Positions 35,565 to 44,279 of a stretch of DNA of 64,000 nucleotides are shown piece after piece. Numbering within the stretch: position 1 is the first letter of the stretch; every line of letters starts with the position of its first letter. Under the pieces are notes generated by a model that was given only the letters and a program-made list of their open reading frames with translations, made no database searches and was not told where the DNA came from. This stretch comes from Myxococcota bacterium (GTDB taxonomy: Bacteria; Myxococcota_A; Bradymonadia; UBA7976; UBA1532): the NCBI GenBank assembly GCA_963169045.1, contig CAUJDF010000106.1, positions 1-64,000 of the forward strand, in the 5' to 3' direction. A program made the position numbers and the translations under genes.

Positions 35565-37763
35565 ATGCTCCGCAAGCCGCTGTTCCTGCTGTTGGCCGCC
35601 GCTCCCCCCGCGATGGCCGAGACGGCGCCAACCTTCGTGCCCGCCACGCACGTCGCTGACGTGGCGGTCTCGTCCACGAGCGACGTCCGCGACGGCGGGC
35701 GCAAGCGCTACGACCGGCGCCAGCTCGTGGACGGCCGCGACTGGTCGCCGTGGGGCAGCCGGCCCGACGAGACGAAGGGGGCCTGGATCCGGATCGACTT
35801 CGATCGCACCGAGTACGTGGGCGGCCTGGAGTTCGTGCCCGGCGACGCGCGGGACGGCGCGGCCTTCTCCGCGTGCGGCCGCCCGGCGCGCCTGCGGCTC
35901 GAGATGGGCGGCGAGACGCGGACGGTGGAGCTGCGCGACCGCAAGTTCCAGCAGGCGGTGCCGCTCGCGACGCCGCTCGTCGGGCGCAGCCTCCGCATCG
36001 TCGTCGAGGGGGTGCACGGTCGCGGCGGCGACGGCGGCGTGTGCCTGTCGGAGCTGCGTCTGCGCGCCGTCCCCGACGCGCTGGCGTCGCGCCCGGACCT
36101 CGCCGCGCGCCTGCAGACGGCGATGGACCTGCTCGCCGACGACCAGCGCGCCGCCCGAGGGCTGAAGATGCTGCCGGGGCTCGGCGCGCCGGCGGTGCCG
36201 CCACTGCTCGCGGCGCTCGACGGCCGCAATCCGAACCTGGCGGCGCGCGCCGCCGAGGCCCTCGGCGCGCTCGGCGATCCCTCCGCGGCGCCTGCGCTGG
36301 CGCGCCTGGCGACGGCGCGCGACGCCCAGCTCCGCGCCGCGGCGCTCTGGGCGCTCGGCGCGATGCGCCGCGCGGAGCACTACGACGCGATCCGCGGCTG
36401 GTATGAGCGCGCCGGCGGCGAGGCGCGGGACCGCGCGCTCGACGCGCTCGCCCGCCTCGGCGATCCGCGCGCGCTCGACGTCGTCATCGCGGAGCTCGTC
36501 GACGGCACCGCGGCCCGGCGCGCGAGCGTCGAGGCCCACCTCGGCGCCTTCGGGCCGGAGGCGGTCGACGCGCTGCGGCCGCTGCTCGACTCGGACGTGC
36601 CCCGCGAGCGCGCCGCCGCCCTGCGCGTCGTCGGCACCGTCGACCTGCCCGAGGCCCGCGAGCGGCTCCTCGCCGGGCTCACCGACCCCCGCAGCGAGAT
36701 CCGCGCGGCGGCGCTGCTCGGCCTGGCGGCGCGCCGCGATCCGCAGACGCGGCTGCTCGTGGCGGACCGCTGGCGCAGCCGCTACGGGGACGAGCGCGCC
36801 GCGGCAGCCACCGCGCTCGGCGCCATCGCCGATCCCGACGACCGCGAGACGCTCGAGCTGATGAGCGACGACACGTCGATGATCGTCCGCGTCGCCGCGG
36901 CCCGGGCCCTGGGCGCGTATGGCGCCGAGGCCCGACCGCAGCTCGCGCGCCTGGCGCTGGGCGGCCCGGACGGCGCCACCGCGCGCGCCGCCGCCGAGGC
37001 GCTCCTCGCGGGCGACGCCTCCACCGCGGCCGCGGTGAGGCTCCTGGGCTCGCGCCACGAGGAGGTCCGCGCCCTCGGCGGCGCGGTCGTCGGGGAGCGC
37101 GGCGGCGAGGGGCGCGCCGCGCTGCTCGCCGCGGTCGCCGGCGGCGACGACCGCGTCCGCGCCGGCGCCGCGGTCGAGGTGCGCGCGCTCGGCCCGATGA
37201 TCCTGCCCGCGCTGCTCGCGGCCGCCGAAGGCGCCCCCGCGGCGGCGCAACCCGAAATCCTGAGGATTCTCGAGCACATGGCCGACCCGCGCGGCCGCGG
37301 GCTCGCCCGGCGCCTCGTCGCCGAGGGCGCGGACCTGACCGTCCGGCGCGCCGCCGTGACCGCGCTCGCCGCCTGCAGCGACGCCGCCGCCGCCGGCGAG
37401 ACGCTCGTCGCCGCTCTGGACGACGTCGCGGTCGAGGTCCGCCTGGCCGCCGTCGAGGCTATCGGCCGGCTCAACGTCGCCGAGGCCGCGCCGCGCCTCG
37501 TGCCGCTCGTCGACGGCGAGGACGCCGGCCTGCGCCGCGCCGCGGTCGTCGCCCTCGGCCGCATTCGCGACGCCCGCGCGCTCGACAAGCTCATCAGCCG
37601 CTACAAGGCCACCCGCCACGACGACCGCGCCGCGCCCCTGCGGGAGGAGCTCGTCGTCGCCATCGGCCGCATCGGCGGCCGCGCCAGCCTGCCGGCGCTC
37701 ATCGACGCCATGAGCGACGACGACCGCGAAGTGCGCGCCGCCGCCGAGGAGGCGCTGCGCTGA
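35565..37763 (+). CDS. Secreted protein with discoidin-like domain and HEAT repeats
   Basis: The protein has 732 aa. ATG 35565 (GGAGG 6 nt upstream) opens a signal peptide LRKPLFLLLAAAPPAMAE. Residues about 30-175 form a jelly-roll, discoidin/NADase-type glycan-binding-like domain (GAWIRIDFDRTEYVGGLEFV, VCLSELRLRAV). From about 190 to the end there are some fifteen HEAT-like helical repeats (LLAALDGRNPNLAARAAEAL, ALARLGDPRALDVVIAELVD), with strong Ala/Arg/Asp bias. It is probably a periplasmic or surface scaffold. No enzyme motif is seen. Confidence 0.78.
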   Translation: MLRKPLFLLLAAAPPAMAETAPTFVPATHVADVAVSSTSDVRDGGRKRYDRRQLVDGRDWSPWGSRPDETKGAWIRIDFDRTEYVGGLEFVPGDARDGAAFSACGRPARLRLEMGGETRTVELRDRKFQQAVPLATPLVGRSLRIVVEGVHGRGGDGGVCLSELRLRAVPDALASRPDLAARLQTAMDLLADDQRAARGLKMLPGLGAPAVPPLLAALDGRNPNLAARAAEALGALGDPSAAPALARLATARDAQLRAAALWALGAMRRAEHYDAIRGWYERAGGEARDRALDALARLGDPRALDVVIAELVDGTAARRASVEAHLGAFGPEAVDALRPLLDSDVPRERAAALRVVGTVDLPEARERLLAGLTDPRSEIRAAALLGLAARRDPQTRLLVADRWRSRYGDERAAAATALGAIADPDDRETLELMSDDTSMIVRVAAARALGAYGAEARPQLARLALGGPDGATARAAAEALLAGDASTAAAVRLLGSRHEEVRALGGAVVGERGGEGRAALLAAVAGGDDRVRAGAAVEVRALGPMILPALLAAAEGAPAAAQPEILRILEHMADPRGRGLARRLVAEGADLTVRRAAVTALAACSDAAAAGETLVAALDDVAVEVRLAAVEAIGRLNVAEAAPRLVPLVDGEDAGLRRAAVVALGRIRDARALDKLISRYKATRHDDRAAPLREELVVAIGRIGGRASLPALIDAMSDDDREVRAAAEEALR

Positions 37764-37791
37764 CCGCGGATTCGTGTACCCTGCCGCGCCG

Positions 37792-38373
37792 ATGGAGTGG
37801 CTCATCGTCCTCGTCGGCTACCTCGCCGGCTCGCTCCCGACGGGTGTGATCGTCGGCCGCCTCGCCGGACGCGATCCGCGTCGCGGCGGCAGCGGCAACA
37901 TCGGCGCCTCCAACGTCACGCGCACGCTCGGCAAGCAGTGGGGCGCCGTGACGCTGCTGGTCGACCTCGCGAAGGGCTTCGGGCCGACGTGGTGGGCGCT
38001 GCGGGCGGGCGGCGTCGACGTCGGCGCCGCCACCGCCGTCGCGAGCGTCGTGGGCCATTGCTTCCCGGCCTGGCTGCGGTTCCGCGGCGGCAAGGGCGTC
38101 GCGACCGCGTTCGGCACGATGGCGGCCTTCGCCTGGCCGGTCGCCGTTGTCACCGCCGTGGCGTGGGTCGGCCTGTTCGCGATGACCCGCGTCCCTGCGG
38201 TGGGCAGCCTCGCGGCGGCGGCGCTCTTCGTCGCGCTGCCGCACTTCGAGGCGCGTCCCCTCGCGTTCCACCTGTACACGCTCGCGGTGGCGCTGGTGAT
38301 CGTCGTGCGGCACCGCCAGAACCTGCGCGAGCTGCGTACGCGGCGGCGGTCGCGCCGTCACTCCCGCTCGTAG
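37792..38373 (+). CDS. plsY: Glycerol-3-phosphate acyltransferase PlsY
   Basis: PlsY uses acyl-phosphate to acylate glycerol-3-phosphate, the first step of phospholipid synthesis, in the inner membrane. The 193-aa product has the usual five hydrophobic segments and the three motifs: GSLPTGVIVGRLAG with GGSGNIGASNVTRTLG, GHCFPAWLRFRGGKGVATAFG, and VVRHRQNLREL near the end. ATG 37792 gives MEWLIVLVGYLAGSLPTG. The final 16 nt overlap the 3' end of the convergent barrel gene. The basic tail RTRRRSRRHSRS is a little longer than usual. Confidence 0.95.
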   Translation: MEWLIVLVGYLAGSLPTGVIVGRLAGRDPRRGGSGNIGASNVTRTLGKQWGAVTLLVDLAKGFGPTWWALRAGGVDVGAATAVASVVGHCFPAWLRFRGGKGVATAFGTMAAFAWPVAVVTAVAWVGLFAMTRVPAVGSLAAAALFVALPHFEARPLAFHLYTLAVALVIVVRHRQNLRELRTRRRSRRHSRS

Positions 38374-39416
38374 GCGAGCCCGAGCAGGAACGTCTGGCGG
38401 TCGTAGGTCGGGCCGGTCCCCTTCGGCGAGAACTGGAAGGCGCCGCTGCCGACGATGGCCACGTCGCCGATCGGCCGCTCGAGGCGCACCGAGACGGCGG
38501 AGCGGTCTTCGTCCTCGACGAAGAGCTCCGGCGTGAAGTGCTGCGGATCGACGTGCACGAGGCGCTGCAGGCTCGCCTCGCCCGACGCGAGCAGCCCGAG
38601 CGGCAGCGCCACGTGGGCCGACGCCGACACGATGTGGCGCTCGAAGCCGGCGCCGTGGCTGTTCGAGTCGTCGACCTCGTAGGCGTACTCGAGCCGGGCG
38701 ATCCAGTCGCCGACGTAGTCGACGCGTCCGTCGAAGCGGACGACGTCGTCGCGCCGGCGCTCACCCTCGACGACGCCGACGACGGCCGCGATGCCGTGCG
38801 TGCCGCTGGCGGCGAGGCGCGGCCCCTCGAAATCGCGACGCACGAGGCTGGCCCCGGCGGAGAGACCGAGGGGCCCCGCGGGGTGGCCGAGGCGCAGGCT
38901 CCCACCGAAGGCGGTCGACGAGAGGTCGTCGTCGGGCGCGTACAGAAATCGGCCGACAAACCCTCGAAACAAGAGAGAAAGCTCGCCGAGACGCGCGTCG
39001 AGCCCGGGCCCGGCGGCGAGGTCGGTGTAGTCGCGCGGCCGCTCGGGATCGCGCGATGTGCGGTCGCGTACCTGGGCGTCGACGCGCAGCGACAGGGCGT
39101 CTGTGAGCCGCACCGCGACGCTGCCGTCGGCGCGCTGCAGGAGCGTGTCCTCGCCGTCGAGCCGGAAGAAGTGCTTGGCGCCGAGGTGCAGGTGGCCGGC
39201 GAGCGTCACGTCCGCGACCGGGCGCACGGCCTCCTGGACCTCGAGCACCGCGCGCACGAGGCCGTCGTCGCGGCGCTCGCCCTGCCCCGGCTCCTCCTCG
39301 ATGCGGGTCACATTGGTGTCGAAGCCCGAGGCGAGCTCGAGGCGCATGTCGACCGGTTCGCCGGCGGCGTCGGCGGCGACGAGCAGGAACGCGGCGGTGA
39401 CCGCGGCTCTCGTCAC
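38358..39416 (-). CDS. Outer-membrane beta-barrel protein paired with a coiled-coil protein
   Basis: The protein has 352 aa. From GTG 39416 a signal peptide (TRAAVTAAFLLVAADAAGE) precedes an all-beta region with alternate hydrophobic residues (DVTLAGHLHLGAKHFFRLDG, VRFDGRVDYVGDWIARLEYA, RQTFLLGLAYERE). It looks like a 12-14-strand barrel of DUF2860 or porin type, without clear family motifs. GTGA overlap with the upstream coiled-coil gene makes translation coupled. The C-terminus lacks the usual terminal Phe, ending RE. Confidence 0.65.
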   Translation of the reverse strand: MTRAAVTAAFLLVAADAAGEPVDMRLELASGFDTNVTRIEEEPGQGERRDDGLVRAVLEVQEAVRPVADVTLAGHLHLGAKHFFRLDGEDTLLQRADGSVAVRLTDALSLRVDAQVRDRTSRDPERPRDYTDLAAGPGLDARLGELSLLFRGFVGRFLYAPDDDLSSTAFGGSLRLGHPAGPLGLSAGASLVRRDFEGPRLAASGTHGIAAVVGVVEGERRRDDVVRFDGRVDYVGDWIARLEYAYEVDDSNSHGAGFERHIVSASAHVALPLGLLASGEASLQRLVHVDPQHFTPELFVEDEDRSAVSVRLERPIGDVAIVGSGAFQFSPKGTGPTYDRQTFLLGLAYERE

Positions 39417-40567
39417 TCGCCCCCGCCCACCTCCGCCTCGCGCGCGCGGCGCTCGAGGTCGCGGCGCCGGTCTTCCAGCGCCTTCGCGGTCTTGCGCAGC
39501 GCCTCGCGCCGCGCCTCGATCTGACGGATGTGGTCGGCCAGGGCCTGGGGCGAGAGGTTCTCGGCGTTGCCGACGACGAGCGCCGGGTCGAGCGCGTCGC
39601 CGACGACGAGCGCCCCACCGCCGGCTCCGTCGGCCGAGGGCCCGATGCCGCCGCCCGCGAAGCCGATCTCCCCCGGAGGCGCCGGCTCGGCGCCCGCCGC
39701 GCGGCTGCCGTCGGCGTCGCCGCCGGCCACCGCCTCGGGCGCGAAGGCGTCCATGGGCGGCGGCGCCGCGCCGGGCGCGTCGTCCTCGGTGGCCACGTCG
39801 AAGCCGGCGCCGTTCTCGTCGCGGCCCGGCACCTTCGCAGCCAGCGGCGCGTCGGGCCGCGCCGCCGGATTGGCCGCGCCCGCCGCCAGCGTCTCCCGAT
39901 CGACGCGCACCACGCGCCGGATACGCTCCCCCTCGCCGAACAGCGCCTCGTCGCGCGCGAAGTTGTCGGCGGCGCGGAAGAGACGCCGGCGGGCCTGGAG
40001 CTCCTGGAGGCGCGCCTCGAGCGTCGACAGCTGCGACTGCACCGATTCGGAGTGGTCGCGGGCCTCGTCGGCCAGCTCGCGCAGCTCGTCGGCGGAGGCG
40101 TCGCTGCCCGCCGCCGGCAGCTCCACCCGCCGGCTCGCGGCGGCCACCAGGCGCTCGCGCTCGGCGACGAGGCCGCGCAGGCGCTCGAACTGCTGCTTCT
40201 GCGCGGCGCCGGTCAGACCCGGCAGCGACCGACGCACCTCGGCCACCTCGGCCTCGAGCGCCGCCGCCAGTACGACCCGCGCTGCCGCCGCCTCGCGATC
40301 GAGCGCCTCGAGCCGCGCCGCCACCTCGCGGGCCGTCTTCAACAATTCGTCGAGGCGCCCCGTGGAGACCCCCGGCAGGAGCGGCGCCCGGGCACTCGCC
40401 TTGACCGCCGCGATCTCGGCGCCGAGCCGCTCGTTGTCGGCGGCGAGGCCGGCGCGCTCCGCGTCGAGGCGCGCGAGCGTCGCGCGGACGTCGTCGACCG
40501 GCGCGGCCGCCGCGACGCCGAGCGCGAGCACCAGCGCGACGAGGGTATGGGCGAGGACTCGGAGCAT
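39413..40567 (-). CDS. Secreted coiled-coil protein
   Basis: The protein has 384 aa. It has a signal peptide (MLRVLAHTLVALVLALGVAAA), then a long coiled coil (about 25-215: RATLARLDAERAGLAADNER, EVAARLEALDREAAAARVVL). A Gly/Ala/Pro-rich linker (220-330) follows, with a short helical end (LADHIRQIEARREALRKTAK). It is like the helical part of periplasmic adaptors or the TolC-associated DUF3450 type, but no family is certain. Its stop overlaps the barrel gene start; the pair is likely to form one envelope structure. Confidence 0.65.
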   Translation of the reverse strand: MLRVLAHTLVALVLALGVAAAAPVDDVRATLARLDAERAGLAADNERLGAEIAAVKASARAPLLPGVSTGRLDELLKTAREVAARLEALDREAAAARVVLAAALEAEVAEVRRSLPGLTGAAQKQQFERLRGLVAERERLVAAASRRVELPAAGSDASADELRELADEARDHSESVQSQLSTLEARLQELQARRRLFRAADNFARDEALFGEGERIRRVVRVDRETLAAGAANPAARPDAPLAAKVPGRDENGAGFDVATEDDAPGAAPPPMDAFAPEAVAGGDADGSRAAGAEPAPPGEIGFAGGGIGPSADGAGGGALVVGDALDPALVVGNAENLSPQALADHIRQIEARREALRKTAKALEDRRRDLERRAREAEVGGGE

Positions 40568-40735
40568 CGACCTCGAACTTAGCAAGCCCCGCGCCACGGT
40601 GCACCACCTCGGAAGACGCGGCGCCGCGGACCGGTTCGTCAGATTTCCACGGCGCGCCGCAGACGAATTTCCGCGAGCCGGCGGTTTGCTTCGCCGGCAC
40701 CCGGTCACTAGCGTGGCGCCGTTCGGGAGGGGGCC

Positions 40736-41698
40736 ATGAGCGCGCTCGAGATCGTCCATACGCATGAGTACGACGAAGCCGTCCGCCGGCGCGATGCCGG
40801 CTTCGAGCCGGTGGAGTGCGCGTTCGGGCAGTACGGATCGGTGCTGGGACCGCTGTGTCTCGACCACCACGGCACCGAGAGCCACCGCGAGGGCGTCGCG
40901 TTGCGCGCCTGCCGCGACCTCTACGGCGCGCGCGCCAGCGATCCGCGGTTCGTCGTCACGGGCACGCCCGACGCCGACGCCGTGCTGGCGATCGTCGCGC
41001 TGGCCGGCCTCGTCCCGCGCGAGCGCCTGCGCCCGGAGTTCTACGAGCTCGTCGACCGGCACGACGTCGATCCCATCGGGCTCGACATGCTCGAGAGCGG
41101 CCCCGGCGAGGAGCTGGCGTGGTTCAACCAGCGCAGCGAGCTCTTCCAGACGGAGGCCGGCTTCCACAAGGCGATCGGGCACATGGTCGACCTCTTGCGG
41201 CGCGGGCTCGACGACGAGACGCGGCGGCAGGTCCACAAGATGGAGCTGAACCGGCGCAAGAAGGCGCTCGGCGGCATCGTCGCCCTCTACGACCTGCAGG
41301 ACCGCGCGCTGCCGCTGCCCGCGGATCCGGCGAGCCAGCCGCTGCGACGCGGCGCGGCGGCGCACGCCGGTCCCGGTGTGGTGCTGCTCGTGAAGAGCAC
41401 CGTCTGGGGCTTCGACCAGTGGTACCGCCTCGCGCCGGTGGTCGTGAGCTACGCGGAGCGCATGGCCAAGACGACCGCCGGCTGCCCGGACGTCGAGACC
41501 GCCGAGGCGCTGTTCGGCCGCGGCGGCTTGATGAACGTCTGGCCCGCGCTTGGCCGAGGCTGGGGCGGACGCGCCACCATCGGCGGCAGCCCGCGCGGCG
41601 TCCGGCAGCGCGTGTCGGATGCGGAGGCGACGGCCCATGTCCTCGTCAGGACCCTCGCTTCCCGCGCTTCCCCGCGCTCGTCCCCGAGCGCGCCCTGA
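40736..41698 (+). CDS. DHH-phosphoesterase-like protein
   Basis: The protein has 320 aa and is only tentatively classified. CLDHHGTESHR (residues 41-51) and TGTPDADAVLAIVALAGLVP (75-94) and LVDRHDVDPIGLD resemble the DHH motif order of DHH/RecJ-type phosphoesterases, whose Asp and His bind manganese. A C-terminal GWGGRATIGGSPRGVRQRV could stand for the DHHA1 glycine-rich loop. A strong ribosome site (GGGAGGGGG) precedes ATG 40736. The final 53 nt overlap the 3' end of the convergent methyltransferase gene, so the last ~18 residues (Ser/Arg/Pro rich) are probably unstructured. Confidence 0.5.
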   Translation: MSALEIVHTHEYDEAVRRRDAGFEPVECAFGQYGSVLGPLCLDHHGTESHREGVALRACRDLYGARASDPRFVVTGTPDADAVLAIVALAGLVPRERLRPEFYELVDRHDVDPIGLDMLESGPGEELAWFNQRSELFQTEAGFHKAIGHMVDLLRRGLDDETRRQVHKMELNRRKKALGGIVALYDLQDRALPLPADPASQPLRRGAAAHAGPGVVLLVKSTVWGFDQWYRLAPVVVSYAERMAKTTAGCPDVETAEALFGRGGLMNVWPALGRGWGGRATIGGSPRGVRQRVSDAEATAHVLVRTLASRASPRSSPSAP

Positions 41699-42437
41699 GC
41701 CCGCCTTCGGACGCGCGCGCCGCCGGCTCGGCGGTGCCCTCGCGCCCCTTTTCCTTCTTCGCGATCACGAGATGGTTGAAGCCGCGCAGGAAGTAGTTGC
41801 CCTCCTCGGCGGCCCGCTTCCACTGGCCCTGCTTCAAGCTCTTGTTGTGGCGCACGACCGCCACGTGGTCGACCAGCCGGAAGTACTGCCCGATGATCGT
41901 CAGCGCCAGCGCTCCGATGGGCACGAAGCCGTGCTTCTTGCTGTAGTGGTCGGAGACGTAGAAGCCGAAGTAGCGGCGGTCCTTCAGCACGCGCCACGCC
42001 TCGGCCACCACCCCGTCGATGGCCTCGAAGTAGGCGGCATCGCTGGCGGGGATGCGCCCGATGCAGTCGGGGTGGTCGCTGTACTTGAGGTGGTCCGCGT
42101 AGGGCGGGTCCATGAAGACGAAGTCGACGGACTCGTCTGGCAGCGGCAGCCGGCGGGCGTCGGCCTGCTCGATGTCCGGCCGCCAGGGCGCGATGTCGAA
42201 GCCGCGCACCTCGCGGCCCATGTCCTTCGCGACGTCGATGGTCGTGCCCGACCCGGAGAACGGATCGATCACCAGGTCGCCGGGCCGCGTGTAGCGTTCG
42301 AGCAGGTTCCAGATGACATAGGAGGGCGTGGCGCCGGCGAACCGGCTGCTGCCCTGCTGGCCCTGGCCGTAGTGCTGGGACGGATAGTCCCAGAGGGTCG
42401 TCGGCTGCAGCCGCAGGGGGGGTTTTCGCACGGGCAT
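41646..42437 (-). CDS. Orphan N4/N6-type DNA methyltransferase
   Basis: The protein has 263 aa. It has the SAM-binding motif DPFSGSGTT and the catalytic motif DPPY (FMDPPYADHLKYSDHP), in the order motif I then IV typical of beta-class or compact N4-cytosine/N6-adenine methylases (PF01555). The N-terminus TTLWDYPSQHYGQ also fits that class. No restriction endonuclease or specificity subunit lies next to it. ATG 42437 precedes the conserved start. It is divergent from the SLC13 transporter gene, 48 nt apart, and its 3' end overlaps the DHH-like gene by 53 nt. Confidence 0.85.
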   Translation of the reverse strand: MPVRKPPLRLQPTTLWDYPSQHYGQGQQGSSRFAGATPSYVIWNLLERYTRPGDLVIDPFSGSGTTIDVAKDMGREVRGFDIAPWRPDIEQADARRLPLPDESVDFVFMDPPYADHLKYSDHPDCIGRIPASDAAYFEAIDGVVAEAWRVLKDRRYFGFYVSDHYSKKHGFVPIGALALTIIGQYFRLVDHVAVVRHNKSLKQGQWKRAAEEGNYFLRGFNHLVIAKKEKGREGTAEPAARASEGGLRARSGTSAGKRGKRGS

Positions 42438-42485
42438 GGTGTTGGTTCTTACTGATTCCGATTGGTTGGGTGTAGTTTTCGCGCC

Positions 42486-44237
42486 ATGGAGCTCGAGGCG
42501 TTCCTGACCCTCGGCGTCGTCGCGTCCGTCTTCGTCGCGACGGCGACCGACCGCCTGCCGCCGGAGATGGTGACCGGCGCCGGCCTCGTCGCGCTGTTGC
42601 TCACCGGCGTGCTCACGCCCGACGAGGCCTTCGCCGGCTTCGCGAACCAGGGCGTGCTGACGCTGGTGTGCCTGTTCGTGCTGGCCGCCGCCGTGCGCGA
42701 GACCGGGGCGCTCGACAGCCTCGCGCGGGCGCTCTTCGACCGGAGCAGCTCCATCCCCGGCGTGCGGCGGCGCCTGACCGTGGCGACCGCGGCGGTCTCG
42801 GCCTTGGTGCACAACACGCCGCTCGTGGCGCTGCTCATGCCGATGGCGATGCGCTGGGCGCGGCGGCGCGGCCGGAGCCCCCGCGGGCTGCTGCTGCCGC
42901 TCTCGTACGCCACCGTCCTCGGCGGCACGTGCACGCTGCTCGGCACCTCGACGCACCTCGTCGTCCACGGGCTCATGCTGAACGCGGGCATGGCCGGCAT
43001 CGGGCTCTTCGAGCTCGCGCCGATCGGCGTCCCCATGGCGATCGCCGGCCTCGCCCTCCTGGGCGGGCTGGCGCGCCGGCAGCTGGACGCGACCGCCACG
43101 GAGCCCCTCCCCGGCGAGCGGGGCCGGCGCGAGTATACAGCGGACCTGCGCCTCGCCGCGGGCGCGCCGCTCGTCGGGCAGACGATCGAGGCCGCCGGCC
43201 TGCGCCACCTGCCCGGCCTCTTCCTCGTGCGCATCGAGCGCGACGACCAGGTCATCGCCCCGGTGCACCCCGAGCATCGCCTGTGCGCAGGGGACCGCCT
43301 CACGTTCGCCGGCGTGCTCGAGACGATCGTCGACCTGCAGCGGCAGCGCGGCCTCGAGGCGGACGAGTCGCTCGGCAACACGGACTGGGTGCTGCACGAA
43401 GCGGTCGTGTCGCCCTCGTCGCCGCTCGTGGGGCGCAGCGTGCGCGAGGCCAACTTCCGCGGGACGTACAACGCCGCGGTGGTGGCCGTGCACCGTCACG
43501 GCGAGCGCATCCAGGCGAAGATCGGCGACATCGTGCTGCACTCGGGCGACACGCTGCTGATGCAGGCGACGCCGGGCTTCGCGCGCGCCTTCCGCGACTC
43601 GACGGACTTCTACCTCGTGAGCGAGGTCGAGGAGAGCGAGCGGCCGCGGCACGGGCGCGCGCCGGTGGCGCTGCTGGTGTGGGCCGCCGCGATCGGGCTC
43701 GCGGCGACGGGCGTGCTCCCGCTCTCGGTGGCGATGGCCGCCGCGGCGCTGCTCGTCATCGCCGGCGGCTGCCTCTCGCCGGGCCTGGCGCGCCGCGCCG
43801 TCGACGTGCCGGTGCTCGTCGTCATCGCGTGCGGCATGGGGCTCGCCCAGGCGCTCCAGAAGACCGGGGCCGCCGCGTGGCTGGCGAGCTGGCTCGTCGA
43901 CCTGGCGCGCCCCACGGGGCCGGTGGGCCTGCTCGCCGCCATCTACGTGACCGGCATGGTGCTGACCGAGGTGCTGAGCAACACCGCTTGCGCGGCGCTG
44001 CTCTTCCCCGTCGCGCTCTCCGCGGCCACGAGCGTGGGCCTCGATCCGCGCCCGTTCCTGCTGGCGGTGACGCTGTCGTCCGCCGTGTCGCTGGCGACGC
44101 CCATCGGCTATCAGACCAACCTGATGGTGTACGGCCCCGGCGGCTACCGCTTCACCGACTTCCTGAAGATGGGCGTGCCCATCTCGGTGACCGTCGGCGC
44201 CATCGCGATCACGATGCTCTCGCTGCTCTACCTGTAG
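42486..44237 (+). CDS. SLC13-family (DASS) permease with two TrkA-C domains
   Basis: The protein has 583 aa with about 11 membrane segments in two halves (residues 1-200 and 395-583), each with the inward re-entrant SNT/NTT-type motif: HNTPLVALLMPMA in the first, LSNTACAALLFPVA in the second. Between lie two RCK/TrkA-C-like domains (about 205-285 and 300-375: APLVGQTIEAAGLRHLPGLF, SPLVGRSVREANFRGTYNAA). This form is annotated as putative sulfate/dicarboxylate/anion transporter; the substrate is not evident. ATG 42486 lies in the right place for the first helix. Confidence 0.88.
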   Translation: MELEAFLTLGVVASVFVATATDRLPPEMVTGAGLVALLLTGVLTPDEAFAGFANQGVLTLVCLFVLAAAVRETGALDSLARALFDRSSSIPGVRRRLTVATAAVSALVHNTPLVALLMPMAMRWARRRGRSPRGLLLPLSYATVLGGTCTLLGTSTHLVVHGLMLNAGMAGIGLFELAPIGVPMAIAGLALLGGLARRQLDATATEPLPGERGRREYTADLRLAAGAPLVGQTIEAAGLRHLPGLFLVRIERDDQVIAPVHPEHRLCAGDRLTFAGVLETIVDLQRQRGLEADESLGNTDWVLHEAVVSPSSPLVGRSVREANFRGTYNAAVVAVHRHGERIQAKIGDIVLHSGDTLLMQATPGFARAFRDSTDFYLVSEVEESERPRHGRAPVALLVWAAAIGLAATGVLPLSVAMAAAALLVIAGGCLSPGLARRAVDVPVLVVIACGMGLAQALQKTGAAAWLASWLVDLARPTGPVGLLAAIYVTGMVLTEVLSNTACAALLFPVALSAATSVGLDPRPFLLAVTLSSAVSLATPIGYQTNLMVYGPGGYRFTDFLKMGVPISVTVGAIAITMLSLLYL

Positions 44238-44244
44238 TCCGGGT

Positions 44245-44266
44245 CACTCGGGCAGGAGCCCGAGTG
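44245..44266. terminator. Bidirectional terminator-like hairpin between SLC13 and LOG genes
   Basis: CACTCGGGC and GCCCGAGTG form a perfect 9-bp stem with AGGA loop, 8 nt after the transporter stop and 14 nt after the LOG stop. No T run. Confidence 0.55.
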
Positions 44267-44279
44267 CGTCTGCCAACGA

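Noticed and set aside
35177-37600. Long minus-strand frames opposite the HEAT-repeat and metallopeptidase-like genes
   Set aside because: These are Arg/Ser/Ala-rich shadows with no motifs; the + strand has signal peptide, discoidin-like and HEAT features.
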